From Plectosphaerella cucumerina (taxonomy: Eukaryota > Ascomycota > Sordariomycetes > Glomerellales > Plectosphaerellaceae), in the NCBI GenBank assembly GCA_020746995.1, contig JAGPXD010000006.1, positions 558,001 through 622,000 on the forward strand: a DNA stretch of 64,000 nt, in the 5' to 3' direction. The translations under genes were made by a program, and so were the position numbers. Within the stretch, counting starts at the first letter, position 1. Each line of letters begins with the position of its first letter. Below the pieces are notes generated by a model. It did not search any database. It was not told the origin of the DNA and saw only the letters and a list, made by a program, of their open reading frames with translations. This document shows, in pieces, positions 1 through 9,857 of this stretch.

Positions 1-567
1 GCCGTGCCGCGCGACGGCGGCGAATGGCTTACCAGGAGAGAGGCGGTTGCCAACAGTACACCATACCTAAGCTGAAGATTGACTTCTCTCCTGTTGGACT
101 TGCCAAGTAATTGCTGGTCAAGCTGAATGATAGCCTCGTATACGTTGTAGGGCTGAAGCGCTGTAGTAAGGTCCCGGTGAGGTGCTGTGCTGTCAGTGGG
201 CCAATAGGGGCTAGCAAAAAGATGGAACAGGCGTTCATCACTGGCAAGGCCTCACGGCTTCTCGGGGTCTCAATTCGATCTTGTGAGACCAATTCATGAG
301 CGCGTCGACCGAGGCTCTCGCTTCCCATTTCAGACCAGGTTTTTTTTTTCCGTCTGTTTCATCTGACACCGATTGACCGATACTGCTGAGAGTTGTCGCG
401 ACGCTGCAAGTCTGCGCACCACAGTCCCCGCTGGAGCATAATCGAGGCAGGCGCGCCCACCCGACACCTCACCTCAAGCTGGTGCAGACGACTCCCAACC
501 TGCACCCGGGCAACCTCAGACTCCCCACGCCATGCAGCCATAGTCGAAGCAGGCCTGTATACCCGCA
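1..567. other. Left-edge intergenic region upstream of the APC4 gene
   Basis: No convincing coding region is visible on either strand; the short open frames show no recognisable protein features. A T-tract lies at about 341-351. The right part is presumably the promoter and 5' leader of the APC4-like gene that begins at 568. A 3' or 5' end of a gene lying outside the window cannot be excluded. Confidence 0.5.
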
Positions 568-3256
568 ATGTCCTCGGTCGAAGCAGCCTCTCCTCTCAGG
601 CTCGTCAGCGAGACGAAATTCGACCATCAGGTCCCCGAGGGCTTGCCCAAGAGCAACCCGACTGTTGACCTATCTGTCTCCTGGGATGCGGCGGGTAAGA
701 ACCTCCTCATCTACAGGCCGAGAGACCAGGTCGTCTCCAAGATCCACCAGTATGTGCGGCCTGGCATCGCAGCGCCGGAGCCGTTGGCCATAACATGGAA
801 ATCCGACGGTATGCTTTACTCCACGAACACCTCTCAGAGCTGCACTGACCTTACTCCCAGGTCGATTCCTTGCCGTCGGCTGGAGCGATGGAACCGTGAG
901 GCTTATGGGCCTGGAGAACAACAAGACTGCGCACCACATCCGCGTCTCGGAAGATACCTCGGCCAAGATCACACACATTGGCTGGTCATGCAACGGCATC
1001 AGCAGGTCCGACGGCCAGTCCAAGACAGCCACTTCATGGCAGGACCTGGTCTCCGAAGAACTCGACTTCCCAGGCAAGCTACCGACCCTGGATCTCCCTC
1101 GCGAACTTGCGTTCCTCGAGATCGACGAGTCCCTGCCCAAGATCAGCCCGTTGCCGTCCGCCAGCGCGGGCGAAGGAGAGGACGCCATGGTCTTCACGCT
1201 CAGGTCCGGCATCGACTTCCTCTTCCAGCCCTTCAACGTCGAGGCCAGCGACAGCGTCCACGCCATGGTGGTCGGCACCAGCGACGGACGCCTTCACCTG
1301 AGCGTGTACGACTCGTTCATCATTGGCGATTTCCGCTACACACTGCCCAGCTCCATGTACAGGCCGGGCGTGCTGCAGCTCGTGCATCATGCCTCTCATC
1401 CCGCCATCTCGACGCACAACCTGGTGCTGCAGCACCCGGGGGACGAGGGCAAGTCGGTCTATCTCGTGCCGATGGATTTGTCTTTCATCTCGTCGTCGCC
1501 CATTAACTTGTCGCTGCTGGCTTCTAAGCTCACGACGTTGCAAAAACTGCTTCGTTACATTCGGCAAACCCAGCTGCACATGAGCGCCGAGTACAAGAAC
1601 ACGAGGGAGCTACCGGGTCGCTTCCTGCGCGCTATTCAGGAGGACCTTGAGAAGAGTGACCATGGCCCGACGAACATCACCCAGGCTCTCTTCCATACGG
1701 TTGTGACGGGGCATGCATATGACCTGGTCAAAGAGTGGCTGGTGGACAATCTTGCCGAGAGAGTACGTCACATCCTGGATCCGCACTTTCGCTGTACTGA
1801 TGTTTTCTCCCAGGGCCACAAACGGTGGGACAAGGCCGTGACCTCGGGGCTCGAGGGCCTCCGCTCCCTCGTCCATGAGAATCTGCTACCCGCCCTGCAG
1901 CGATGCTCTATCATCCTCAGCCGGCTGCGTGGACTCGCACAATTTTACGACGACAGGGACGATATTGGCTTCTCAGTGGTACAGATAACCCGCGCCATGG
2001 ACATGGTGGCGTGCCTCCAGCTAGTGGCCCACCGCATCCTGCTCCAGGTCATGGAGGAGCTCGACCTCTTCAACGCCTTTTCCATGTGGCTGCGCTTCCA
2101 GATCGATCGCCTCGCCGCCTCCAACTCCAACAATGAAGAGCTGACGGAGAAGGAGGCGATGATGGAGAACGGCAAGGTCCTGGCCTACATCCAGCGCTTC
2201 CTCGTGCAGAGTCCCTTGGGGCTCTTCTTTGACGAGGTCTCCCAGGAGGAATACGATGCTGACAAGAAGGCCACGGAAGGGACTGAGAACCTGCTGGATG
2301 CGCTTGATACGCAGCTGAAGCGACATGAGACCGGGCAGGCTCATTCAAGGGGATTGCCGCAGGTCAGGTTTCTGGTCGAAATACTCGATGAGCGCGCTGT
2401 TGGGATCTTCAAGGATATTGCCGAGGCTCAGAAGAGGAGTGTGCGCTTTGGACAGCCCACTAGGCTGGTGGTGCAAAGCAAGATCACCCACATGGACTCA
2501 GTCATGGATCATGTGTCCGACGAGGTATGTTTCGAGGCGATGATACTGGGAAGAGGGTGCTAAGCTTTTACAGGGTGCGGAAAAACTGCTGAGCTACGCG
2601 GCCGTGTGCCAGGCAGACCATGAAGATCAGGGTAGGTGTCTGCAGCTGCTGGCTGATCTACGGAGATACTGACGGGATGTAGTCATGATCCTTCGAACCG
2701 AACTTCAAGTTGTAGGGGGCATTAGTTCGACCAAGGGCAGCTCCATCAGCTGCATACAAACAGGCGGTGACAAGATCACGGACATCAAGTTCCTGGATGG
2801 CAAGACGCTCGTCATTCTCCTGTCCGGCGCAGGTAAGTTCTCTCCACATGCAAGGAAGATCAGCTCCTGACCCATTCTTCGGCAGATGAGAAGCAGGTCG
2901 TTGTCAAACTACCTCTCTCGGCGCCTCGGCTAGAATACAGCCCGTATGAACCAGACTCGCTTCCGCCGGCGCTATCGCTGGCGGACGTCCTCGATGGACC
3001 AGACCAGCCCTCGCCGACGGTCTTTGCGCTCCCGGTAGACAAGAGTTTCGTGCCAGTGCAGCTGGAGGTTCACAGGGCGACTGATGCGCGTGGCGAGCTG
3101 CCTGCCCGGGTGTGTCTGCTCGGCCGGGACCGCTCGACCCTGCGGGTGTTCTCTTTTGAGAAATCCCTAGAGACGGGAGGGCAAGAGGGCAAGAGCAAGG
3201 CGGCGAGGACCCCGAGGGCGACGGAGAAGTCTGGAGATGATGGCGACTTGACATAG
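568..3256 (+). CDS. APC4: Anaphase-promoting complex subunit 4 (APC4/Cut20-like)
   Basis: Likely a scaffold subunit of the anaphase-promoting complex/cyclosome, the nuclear ubiquitin ligase that degrades securin and mitotic cyclins. Exons read as 568-808, 861-1762, 1814-2524, 2574-2631, 2683-2832 and 2886-3256, giving about 810 residues. The N-terminus has a WD40-type strand (FLAVGWSDGTVRLMGLEN, about residues 81-98), as in the Apc4 WD40 domain. A long helical middle follows, matching the Apc4 long domain. The second intron (1763-1813, 51 bp) is in frame and stop-free, so it is easily missed; its GTACGT donor, CTGAT branch and CCCAG end support splicing. Introns at 809-860, 2525-2573, 2632-2682 and 2833-2885 restore the frame exactly. 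The gene converges on the Gtr2 gene with 235 bp between stops. Identification is from family pattern memory, so the symbol is likely rather than proven. Confidence 0.85.
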
Positions 3257-3491
3257 GGTGGCGAGATGCCTGAGTTCGGGCTGCGGCCGAAGAAACATAA
3301 GCAGACGCCGCTCCGGATACGTGGTCGAGATGTGGCTGTCTAGCATGGACGGGAGAAGAGTGTGGACTAGAGGGGTGGCGTGATGGAGTAAAACGATGTG
3401 CATCCTGGTGCCCTAGGCGGTAGGGTGCAAAGTACGAATACAAATGATATGTACAGACATTCCCAACCATAAATTCAACACCTGACCGACC

Positions 3492-4810
3492 TCATTTGCG
3501 CGGCTTCGTAATCTCGAAGAACTCGGTCAAGCCCTGGACGACAGCCTCGACGTTCATATTGACGAGAGGCATGCGGTCATACGAGTCCTCCTTCATAATG
3601 GCAACAAGAGCAAGGTAGCGATCAACCTCGCGCAGCATAATGGGGCGCCCCGCGTCGTGAAGGACCATGCAGCTCTCGGCCCAGTTGCAGGCCACCTGCT
3701 CCTCGACCCTCGCGTTCCACGGCTCGCCCTCGATGCGCTTCCGCTGCGCGTCGGAGCGGGCCCAGGAGCCGTAGACCTCTGTGATGTCGATGATGACGTC
3801 GATGTAATCGGAGCAGATCTCGTAGGCGGCCATGTCCGCGGCGGCCGAGTCGGTGGCGATGTAGATCTTTGAGAGGACGTCGAAGAGGTATGCCTTTTCG
3901 AAGCGGCAGGTGCGGCAGAGGTTTGTGAGCATGGCCTCGAGGGTGCCGAGCTGGGGGATGAGTTTCTGGATGACTTTGGAGAAGGCCTCGAAGATGGAGT
4001 GGTTGTAGATGGAGGTGAGGTGGAAGGTGACGGGGGCGTTTTCGAAGCCGTGGTCGGAGAGCTCGTCCTGGATGCGAATGGTGATGTCGCGCTGGATGTC
4101 GAGCTTGTAGTCGTCGGAGAGGCCGTCGACCTTGTGGATGAAGACCTCGATGTTGATGTTGGGGTAGGTGGGCTGGAGGTTGAGGATGGTGGTGTTGAGG
4201 CGGGCGACGGCCTCGAGGTAGTCGTCCTGGGCGTCGATGACCCAGATGAGGGCGCCGATCTCGCCGAAGATGGCCTCCATGTCGTAGTTTGGGTTTTCGA
4301 AGATGTCGATCTGGCCGGGGAAGTCCCAGACTTGGAAGTCCATGAAGGAGCTATGAAGGTCAGTGGGGGAAAAGGGCAGAGGAAGAGAAGGGGGCGGACG
4401 CACGCCATGGAGTCCTTTTGGATGCGTGCCGTGGACTCGAGGAAGAGGGTCTCGTTTGGCGGCAGCTTGTGGAAGACGACGCTGGATATGGACGACTTTC
4501 CGCTCCTGGGTGCTGTCGTCAGCGGGTGACGTGAGGTCAAACTGCAGTCTGGAACTCACCTCCTCTGGCCCATCAGAAGAAGACGAGGCTTCCCCTTTCC
4601 GGGCGGCCCTACGAGAGGGCCATCGGCAGGTTTACTATCATCACCCCCTTTAGGGATGCCACGGAGGCTCTGTTCGAAGACGCGCTGCAGCGTTAGCGTT
4701 GCCGGGCTGAGGCGACCGCTGGTCAGGTTGACGAGGTTGTGGATGGAGAGACGGCCGCCATCTGCCGCTTGGGATGGCGGCGAGTGGCTGAAGTGAGGTG
4801 AGTGCGCCAT
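3492..4810 (-). CDS. GTR2: Rag-type GTPase Gtr2 (RagC/D homologue)
   Basis: Small GTPase that in yeast pairs with Gtr1 on the vacuole membrane in the EGO complex and signals amino-acid sufficiency to TORC1. Exons on the minus strand: 4810-4560, 4505-4404 and 4350-3492, about 403 residues. The first junction falls inside the P-loop: LLLMGQRR joins SGKSS, which confirms the splice. Further motifs are NETLFLESTARIQKD, the G3 region VWDFPGQ, the RagC-type stretch FIHKVDGLSDD, and LTSIYNHSIFEAFSKVIQKLIPQL. KAYLFDVLSKIYIATDS marks the start of the C-terminal roadblock-like domain. The ATG at 4810 (MAHSPHF) is the first in frame; about 60 serine/proline-rich residues precede the G domain. A long gene-free region lies upstream and may hold an extended 5' leader. 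Confidence 0.95.
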
Positions 4811-5283
4811 GTGAGAGGAGGGCCTGGGTCTCAACGACTTCGTCTGATGTGCGGACTGTCCGGTAGGCGGCGAGAAAACGGCATGGTTACGAGGAAAGAC
4901 GAGGCAGTGAGGCAGGCAGAAGAGGTACGAGGTGTGTCATGGTGATGGGCGGTAGCAAACGGGGGAAAAGGTGGTGATAAGTGTTATGTCTCGCTTCGTT
5001 GGGTGGCGGGTATTTTGACGAGTGCTTTCAACCCGAAGGCGACATGATTATCAACGTCCCGTCCCAGCCGGGGCTGCCGAGGAGGAACACTAGACCTAAT
5101 CACGCCCAAGCAGGGCCCGAGCAGGCCCAAGGTCGAGTGACGAGGCCAAGGGGCGGTAACGGCAGGGCGCATCCAAGACGTCGTAGGCGAACAGACAGAG
5201 CCCATCCAGAGGATTCAGAGGACCCAAGCGCCGGCAGCCTCCCGCCGCTGATCTCTGGCGTCGTCGCACAGGGCGAGTTCGGT

Positions 5284-5307
5284 TCCCAGTCCCAGTCCCA
5301 GTCCCAA
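5284..5307. repeat. TCCCAG hexamer tandem repeat
   Basis: About four head-to-tail copies of the hexamer TCCCAG, the last one imperfect, in the gene-poor region upstream of Gtr2. No function is suggested by the sequence. Confidence 0.8.
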
Positions 5308-5653
5308 GCCGGCCTTGTCCGTCCGTCGCGTCACGGTGAGGCTGGTGGCCACGCGGACAGAGCGAAGGGGTCCAATGGACGAGCGGGCGGGCCAACATGG
5401 TATGTCCTGGTCGGGCTGTCTCTGTTTCGGTGTATCATGGGGGGGCTCGATGCCCAAAGGCGGGCACTGGAGGCGACATGGGAAGTCTCCGGCTCCCGGC
5501 CTCTTGCGAGCGAGGACAGAATAGGAAGGGGTGGGCGTGGCATGGGCAGCCCCGGCTCCGGGGAGGCGCTCTGTTCATCGCTGGGCTTGGGGCGAGGCGG
5601 AGCGGAAACAGACGATGGAGGGGATAGAGTGGCATTGGAGGAGGGAGAGGGCA

Positions 5654-5686
5654 CGGAGGGCAGAGGGCAGAGGGCAGAGGGCTGAG
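5654..5686. repeat. AGAGGGC heptamer tandem repeat
   Basis: About four copies of a 7 bp purine-rich unit (AGAGGGC), the last ending in GGGCTGAGGG. It lies in non-coding sequence and is a plausible length-polymorphic microsatellite. Confidence 0.8.
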
Positions 5687-6946
5687 GGTGACTCTGACGA
5701 ACAAGACGACTCACCTCCATTCTGGACGACTATTCGCTCGTCTTGGATGCAGTAGTCTCGGGGCGTAGTACAAGGCAGGTACAGCATCAAGGGGCGACAG
5801 GCGACAGGTGGGAAGCGAGAGGACGAGGCCTTGAAGATGAGTGGCCTCCCGTGTTTGGGCGCGTCCCGTGCTTCACTCTGTCTGCCTCTGTCTCTCTTTC
5901 AGGGTTCAAGTTTCGCAGCTCGGGCCCCCCTTCCGAGTCGGCGCAGGGTTCGAGAGGAGACAAGATGAGGCGGTGGATGGCAGGTGGCAGGCGGAAAGAG
6001 CACCGACGGCAAGGGTGTTTCGCAATGGACGGGACGGCAGCGACAGTGAGCGCGGGCGAGGGTGAGCCTGAGGGCGCAGCAGTGACCGGTTCAAGGCAAG
6101 ACTCGGAGGCTTTCCGGCGGTGATGTGTTGGGATGGCTGTTGATGCTGGTCGGCGCAGGTTCTGTCTAGGAGCCGAAAAGGTGGACGCGATGCAGCGGGA
6201 GGTCGATTGATCGATGGGTGTCTATCTTATGCTCGATCGGCGGGTGATGCGAGTCGAGGTGGTCGTGGTCGCGTGCGAGGAGTGATGTCGGAGGAAGCTC
6301 ATTGGCGATTGACGTGACGGTCTTGGGTGTGTCCTGGAAGTGAGATGAGGCGCAACAGCACTGGTCCATATGAGGCATGGTCTCATTGCCGCTTTTGAGC
6401 CACTCCAACAACATGCTTCCGCTCCTCCTCCATCTTCACCACTCAACTCAACTCCATCAACGCCCGCTCGTGACCATCACTACCACCTCCTCGGCTCCCC
6501 CGATAAAGGCCAAGCCAAGGCAGTGTTCTGCCAAGGCCATGCAATGTTTCGACCCTTTGGCAACCGCCCGCGCCTCCCCAGGCTGCAAGCGCGCCTATTT
6601 TCGGATCTTCGTCCCGTCCACGTCTGCTCTGAAACTCGTCCGGCCGCCCGCCCGCATCCGAAAGAAGGGGATGCTTTTCTCTGGCAGTCAGTCCCCGGAC
6701 TGATGCCGGCAGCGGCGACGTCATCATCAACCCTAAATTCACACCTTAATGCGCATCTCTGTGCGGCCCATCCGTCGTCGCAAGATGCATAACTCTCAAC
6801 TTCGCCAATGCGTTTCTCCGAAAAAGCCTGCCTGGACGTCGCACCATCCCACAGTTGCGATGGCGCCCGCCGACCTGAGTCAGAGATACTGCGGGAGCTT
6901 TCGTCATCTGTGAGGCTTTGTTGCTGTGGCCATTGGGTTTGATGGG

Positions 6947-6953
6947 TATATAA
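6947..6953 (+). promoter_or_regulatory. TATA box (TATATAA)
   Basis: A perfect TATATAA lies 99 bp upstream of the ATG at 7052, a normal distance for a fungal TATA promoter. It is the clearest TATA element I noticed in the window and fits a regulated gene for a secreted protein. Confidence 0.6.
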
Positions 6954-7051
6954 GAAGCCAGTGCCGGTCATGTTGTGATATGTTGTGATCGACTCATCAT
7001 CTGCCCATCTGATCTTCACACATAATACCTTGCAAACTCACAACAAACACA

Positions 7052-7629
7052 ATGCGCTCTGCCGTCTTCCTCTCCGCCATTGTGGCCGTCCTGCCCGTCG
7101 CCTTCGCCGAGGAGGTCGAGGCCGAAGACGTCCCCGCTGCCTGCACTGCCATCTGTGCTCCCGTCGTCACCCTGAGCAACACGTGCGACCTCGACCGCAA
7201 CACCCGCAGGCTCCGCCGAGACAACGACGATGCCCAAGATGCCGCTGAGGAGGCCGCCGAGATCAACTGCATCTGCACCAACCGAAGCTTCGACGTTGCG
7301 AACGTCATGGCCCTCTGCGCCAGCTGCATGAACCAGAACAGGGGAGATGTCGAGGGTCAGTTGTCCTCTCTTTCTCGTTATCTTGCTTTACTAAATTTCC
7401 TGCAGATATCAACAGGATCATGGCTCAGTGCACTTTCGCCTCTACCACCTACGCCCCGTCGGCGACAGGTGTCGTTCAAGGTATCAACGTCGACGCGACG
7501 AGGCCCACCGCTTCGGCCGTTGCGCAGAACGGCAACACCCCCGCTGGGTCCTCGGGCACGCGGACCGGTGCCGGCAGCATCTTCGGCCTGGGCGTCGCCG
7601 GCCTGGGCGCCTTGGCGCTCGGTCTCTGA
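7052..7629 (+). CDS. Small cysteine-rich secreted protein, probably GPI-anchored
   Basis: Two exons, 7052-7355 and 7406-7629, encode about 175 residues. Residues 1-19 (MRSAVFLSAIVAVLPVAFA) form a signal peptide. The mature part has eight cysteines in the arrangement CxxxC, C, CxC, CxxC, C, separated by an acidic, alanine-rich segment (about 55-73). A Ser/Thr/Gly-rich linker (TPAGSSGTRTGAGS) leads to a hydrophobic C-terminus (FGLGVAGLGALALGL) with no charged residue after it, the layout of a GPI-attachment signal. The protein would sit on the plasma membrane or in the cell wall. The cysteine spacing does not match the CFEM domain. It vaguely recalls appressorial wall proteins of the CAP22 kind, but this is from memory and unverified. 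The role is unknown; the spacing suggests four disulfides. Confidence 0.85.
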
Positions 7630-8243
7630 TTGGGGGTAGACTTTACTTGATTTCTGAATACAAATATTCATACCATATCTTTCGAGATGATGAGCACATG
7701 TGATGTCTTTCCAGTGACCACTCAGGGGTGTTTCTGGGCGAGCTTGTGACAAGTCATATCTTGAACGCAGCTGATGGCGGGCGCATCAATCTGAGGCTGT
7801 GGCCTGCAGCTTGCCGCGACAAACAGGCCTCACAGTTCCGATTGGTATCGGCCTAGCAGGGGATTTTCAGGTAGCACCAGACCGCCCTTTCCCAGCAATC
7901 TGATTTACGATGAAAGCTCCTCTTCAATAGTTTCGGACGGGTAAACGTGAGCTGAACCTTTTGGCACTGCATGTGGGCTGAAGACGGGAGAAGAGCTCCG
8001 TGTCCCCGTGTCCTGCTGCTCCGTTTGTCAGGTGCGCGGGACGTTCTTGCCTTCCTCCCCAGATGCAAAATCTGCCTGAACACAGCCGCCTAGGTGCAGA
8101 TTGAGACCACCTGCAGGGCCTTGTCTTGCAAAATCGGGACTAGACTTTCAGATATTCCGACTTCTTTTCCAAACACTTGTCTGGATGCAAAGCGAATCCT
8201 CCTTCACGACTCTCAACCACTGCCGGCGGACTACGATCCAGCC
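7630..8243. other. Intergenic region before the MIF-like gene
   Basis: About 610 bp holding the 3' end of the secreted-protein transcript and the promoter/leader of the tautomerase-like gene. An open frame continues upstream of the chosen ATG to 8094 but contains no ATG. No other feature was seen. Confidence 0.5.
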
Positions 8244-9375
8244 ATGACAGCTGAAACCAAAGCCTCGCCTTCGGATGCCGCTGTCAACGGCGAGGCTGTC
8301 GGCGAGAAAAGGCTACATCCCCTTCGTTCCTCGCCCCTCTCTTTTGCCGAACGAAAAGAGGCTATGTTGCAGAGAACAGCGACGCCGACACCAGAAGCAA
8401 AAGACAAGAGATCAGCGAGAGCAAAAACCTTTCCAACATTGTACAGCAATGGCGTCAAGCAGCCCAGAAAGACCCCTTCAACGCCGGCAATGGCCAAGTC
8501 GCGAAGCACCTACTTCGAGGACGTCTTCCAAGCCGGGAGGGAGGTCAGCCCAGCCAAAGACCGCGTGCGCAGCGAGGCAATAGTCATGGCCGAAGTGCGC
8601 ACAAATGTCATTGTACGTGCGCTGCTCTTGCCCCTGCCTCCTTCTTTGGCTCACACGTTGCAGATCAGAGACGAGTTCAGCTTCATCACCGACCTTTCCT
8701 ACCAGCTATCCATCCGCTACCAGAGGCCTGTGTCCTCGGTCATCGTTACGCTGCAGCACGGCGCATGCATGCTATACGGGGGTACTTTTGATCCTGCATA
8801 CGTCATGTCGGTATTTGCTCTGCCATCGGAGATTGCGCCCACAAGAAACAGGAGAAACGCGGCATTGATGCAGAAGCATATGGAGGAGTCTCTGGGGGTA
8901 GCACCGGCGAGGGGATTCCTTCGCTTCGTTGCCATACCGGAGGACAATGCTGCGAGAAACGGCAAGACAGTGGCGGGAGAGATTGCGGAGCGGTCCGGAA
9001 AAGATGGCCCTGATGGGATCACACCCAAGGAGAAGACCCGGCACAGGCTCAGTGTCAAGGCAAGTCGACTCTTTCCATCTCCTCAAGGACAAATCTGACT
9101 CTTTTGACACTGCGCAGTCTCTGTCATCCCTCAGATCTGCACATCGTGAGCCCGAGCCCGAGCCCGAGCCTGCAGCTGCCACCACTGAGGCTCCGCCCCC
9201 TCGGGCTCCGATGACGAGAGTTGTAGAGGAGGACGAGACTCCGGTGAGCGGCAACGACCCCCCAGTTGCGGCGGCAGAGGAATCGACAGCCCCAGACAAG
9301 ACTAAGCACGTGAGTCGAAGGAAGAGCTTTGTCGCATCGGTTTTCCGGCGAACATCAAAGATGCGGGACGTGTAG
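8244..9375 (+). CDS. MIF/tautomerase-like domain protein with long N- and C-terminal tails
   Basis: Three exons, 8244-8612, 8664-9059 and 9118-9375, give about 340 residues. The middle (about 114-225) matches the macrophage migration inhibitory factor fold family: VRTNVIIRDE aligns with the MIF N-terminal strand, and FDPAYVMSVFALP and RNRRNAALMQKHMEESLGVAP follow the core. MIF catalysis needs a free N-terminal proline; here about 113 residues precede the domain and valine (about 114) sits at that position, so classical tautomerase activity looks unlikely. The N-tail is basic and Ser/Pro-rich. The C-tail has a Glu-Pro repeat (EPEPEPEP) and a basic end (KHVSRRKSFVASVFRRTSK). The last intron (9060-9117) starts AAG|GCAAGT, a GC-AG intron. 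Without that splice the protein would stop at 9098. Cellular role unknown. Confidence 0.8.
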
Positions 9376-9857
9376 GGAGATTGTGCCAGGCATCGGCACG
9401 GAAAACTGAAGATATATAATAATCAGGAGGTAATAAACAAGAGACAACCTGAAGCTGAAGCCGCCATGCCTCGAGAAGTCAGAAGTAATGAAACCATGTT
9501 GATTGCACAGTCAAGTCCTGGCCTTCGACATGTCACCAAGCTTCGAACTTGAACTTGAAGTGTCTGTGTTGGATCGAGGTCGGGAAGCCCCTCCACTCCA
9601 GTGGATCCACCTTTATCAATAACCCCCACCATTGGTCGGATCTCTTATCGGCCGTTCAATCGTCAACGGGCCAAAAAATTTCCAGGCGGTCCGGCATCAA
9701 TCAATTCTGTGCAGCCATCGCCGTCGTTCTCGACAGCAACCACAGGCACAAAACACCACCTCCCCGAAGACCTGGGCACACACATACACCGCACATACCA
9801 ACGCCACACGAAGGTGTCACCCCTTCACACACCACACTACCATTGGTGTCCCCCACA
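9376..9857. other. Intergenic region and UTP10 promoter
   Basis: About 480 bp. ATTGG (reverse CCAAT) pentamers occur near 9629-9635 and about 20 bp before the UTP10 start. No gene-like frame was identified. Confidence 0.5.

Larger units (their letters stand above)
4811..7051. other. Long gene-poor region with simple repeats and promoters
   Basis: About 2.2 kb between the divergent Gtr2 gene and the secreted-protein gene. Several open frames exist (for example 4981-5685, +), but they are low-complexity, overlap on both strands and show no domain, so I do not call them genes. A GGTGAGT splice-donor-like site follows an ATGGAG on the minus strand near 5715-5720, so a spliced 5' leader of Gtr2 is possible. 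Two simple repeats are listed separately. The right end has a TATA element for the gene at 7052. Confidence 0.5.

Noticed and set aside
3999..4529. Val/Asp-rich plus-strand frame opposite Gtr2
   Set aside because: Reverse reading of the conserved GTPase exon; Asp/Val/Gly composition is typical of an antisense shadow.
4981..5685. 234-codon plus-strand frame upstream of Gtr2
   Set aside because: Runs through both microsatellites, overlaps equally long frames on the other strand, and has no recognisable domain or clear promoter.
7052..7629. CFEM-domain assignment for the small secreted protein
   Set aside because: It has eight cysteines, but the spacing (CxxxC, CxC, CxxC) does not follow the CFEM pattern and the conserved aspartate context is absent.
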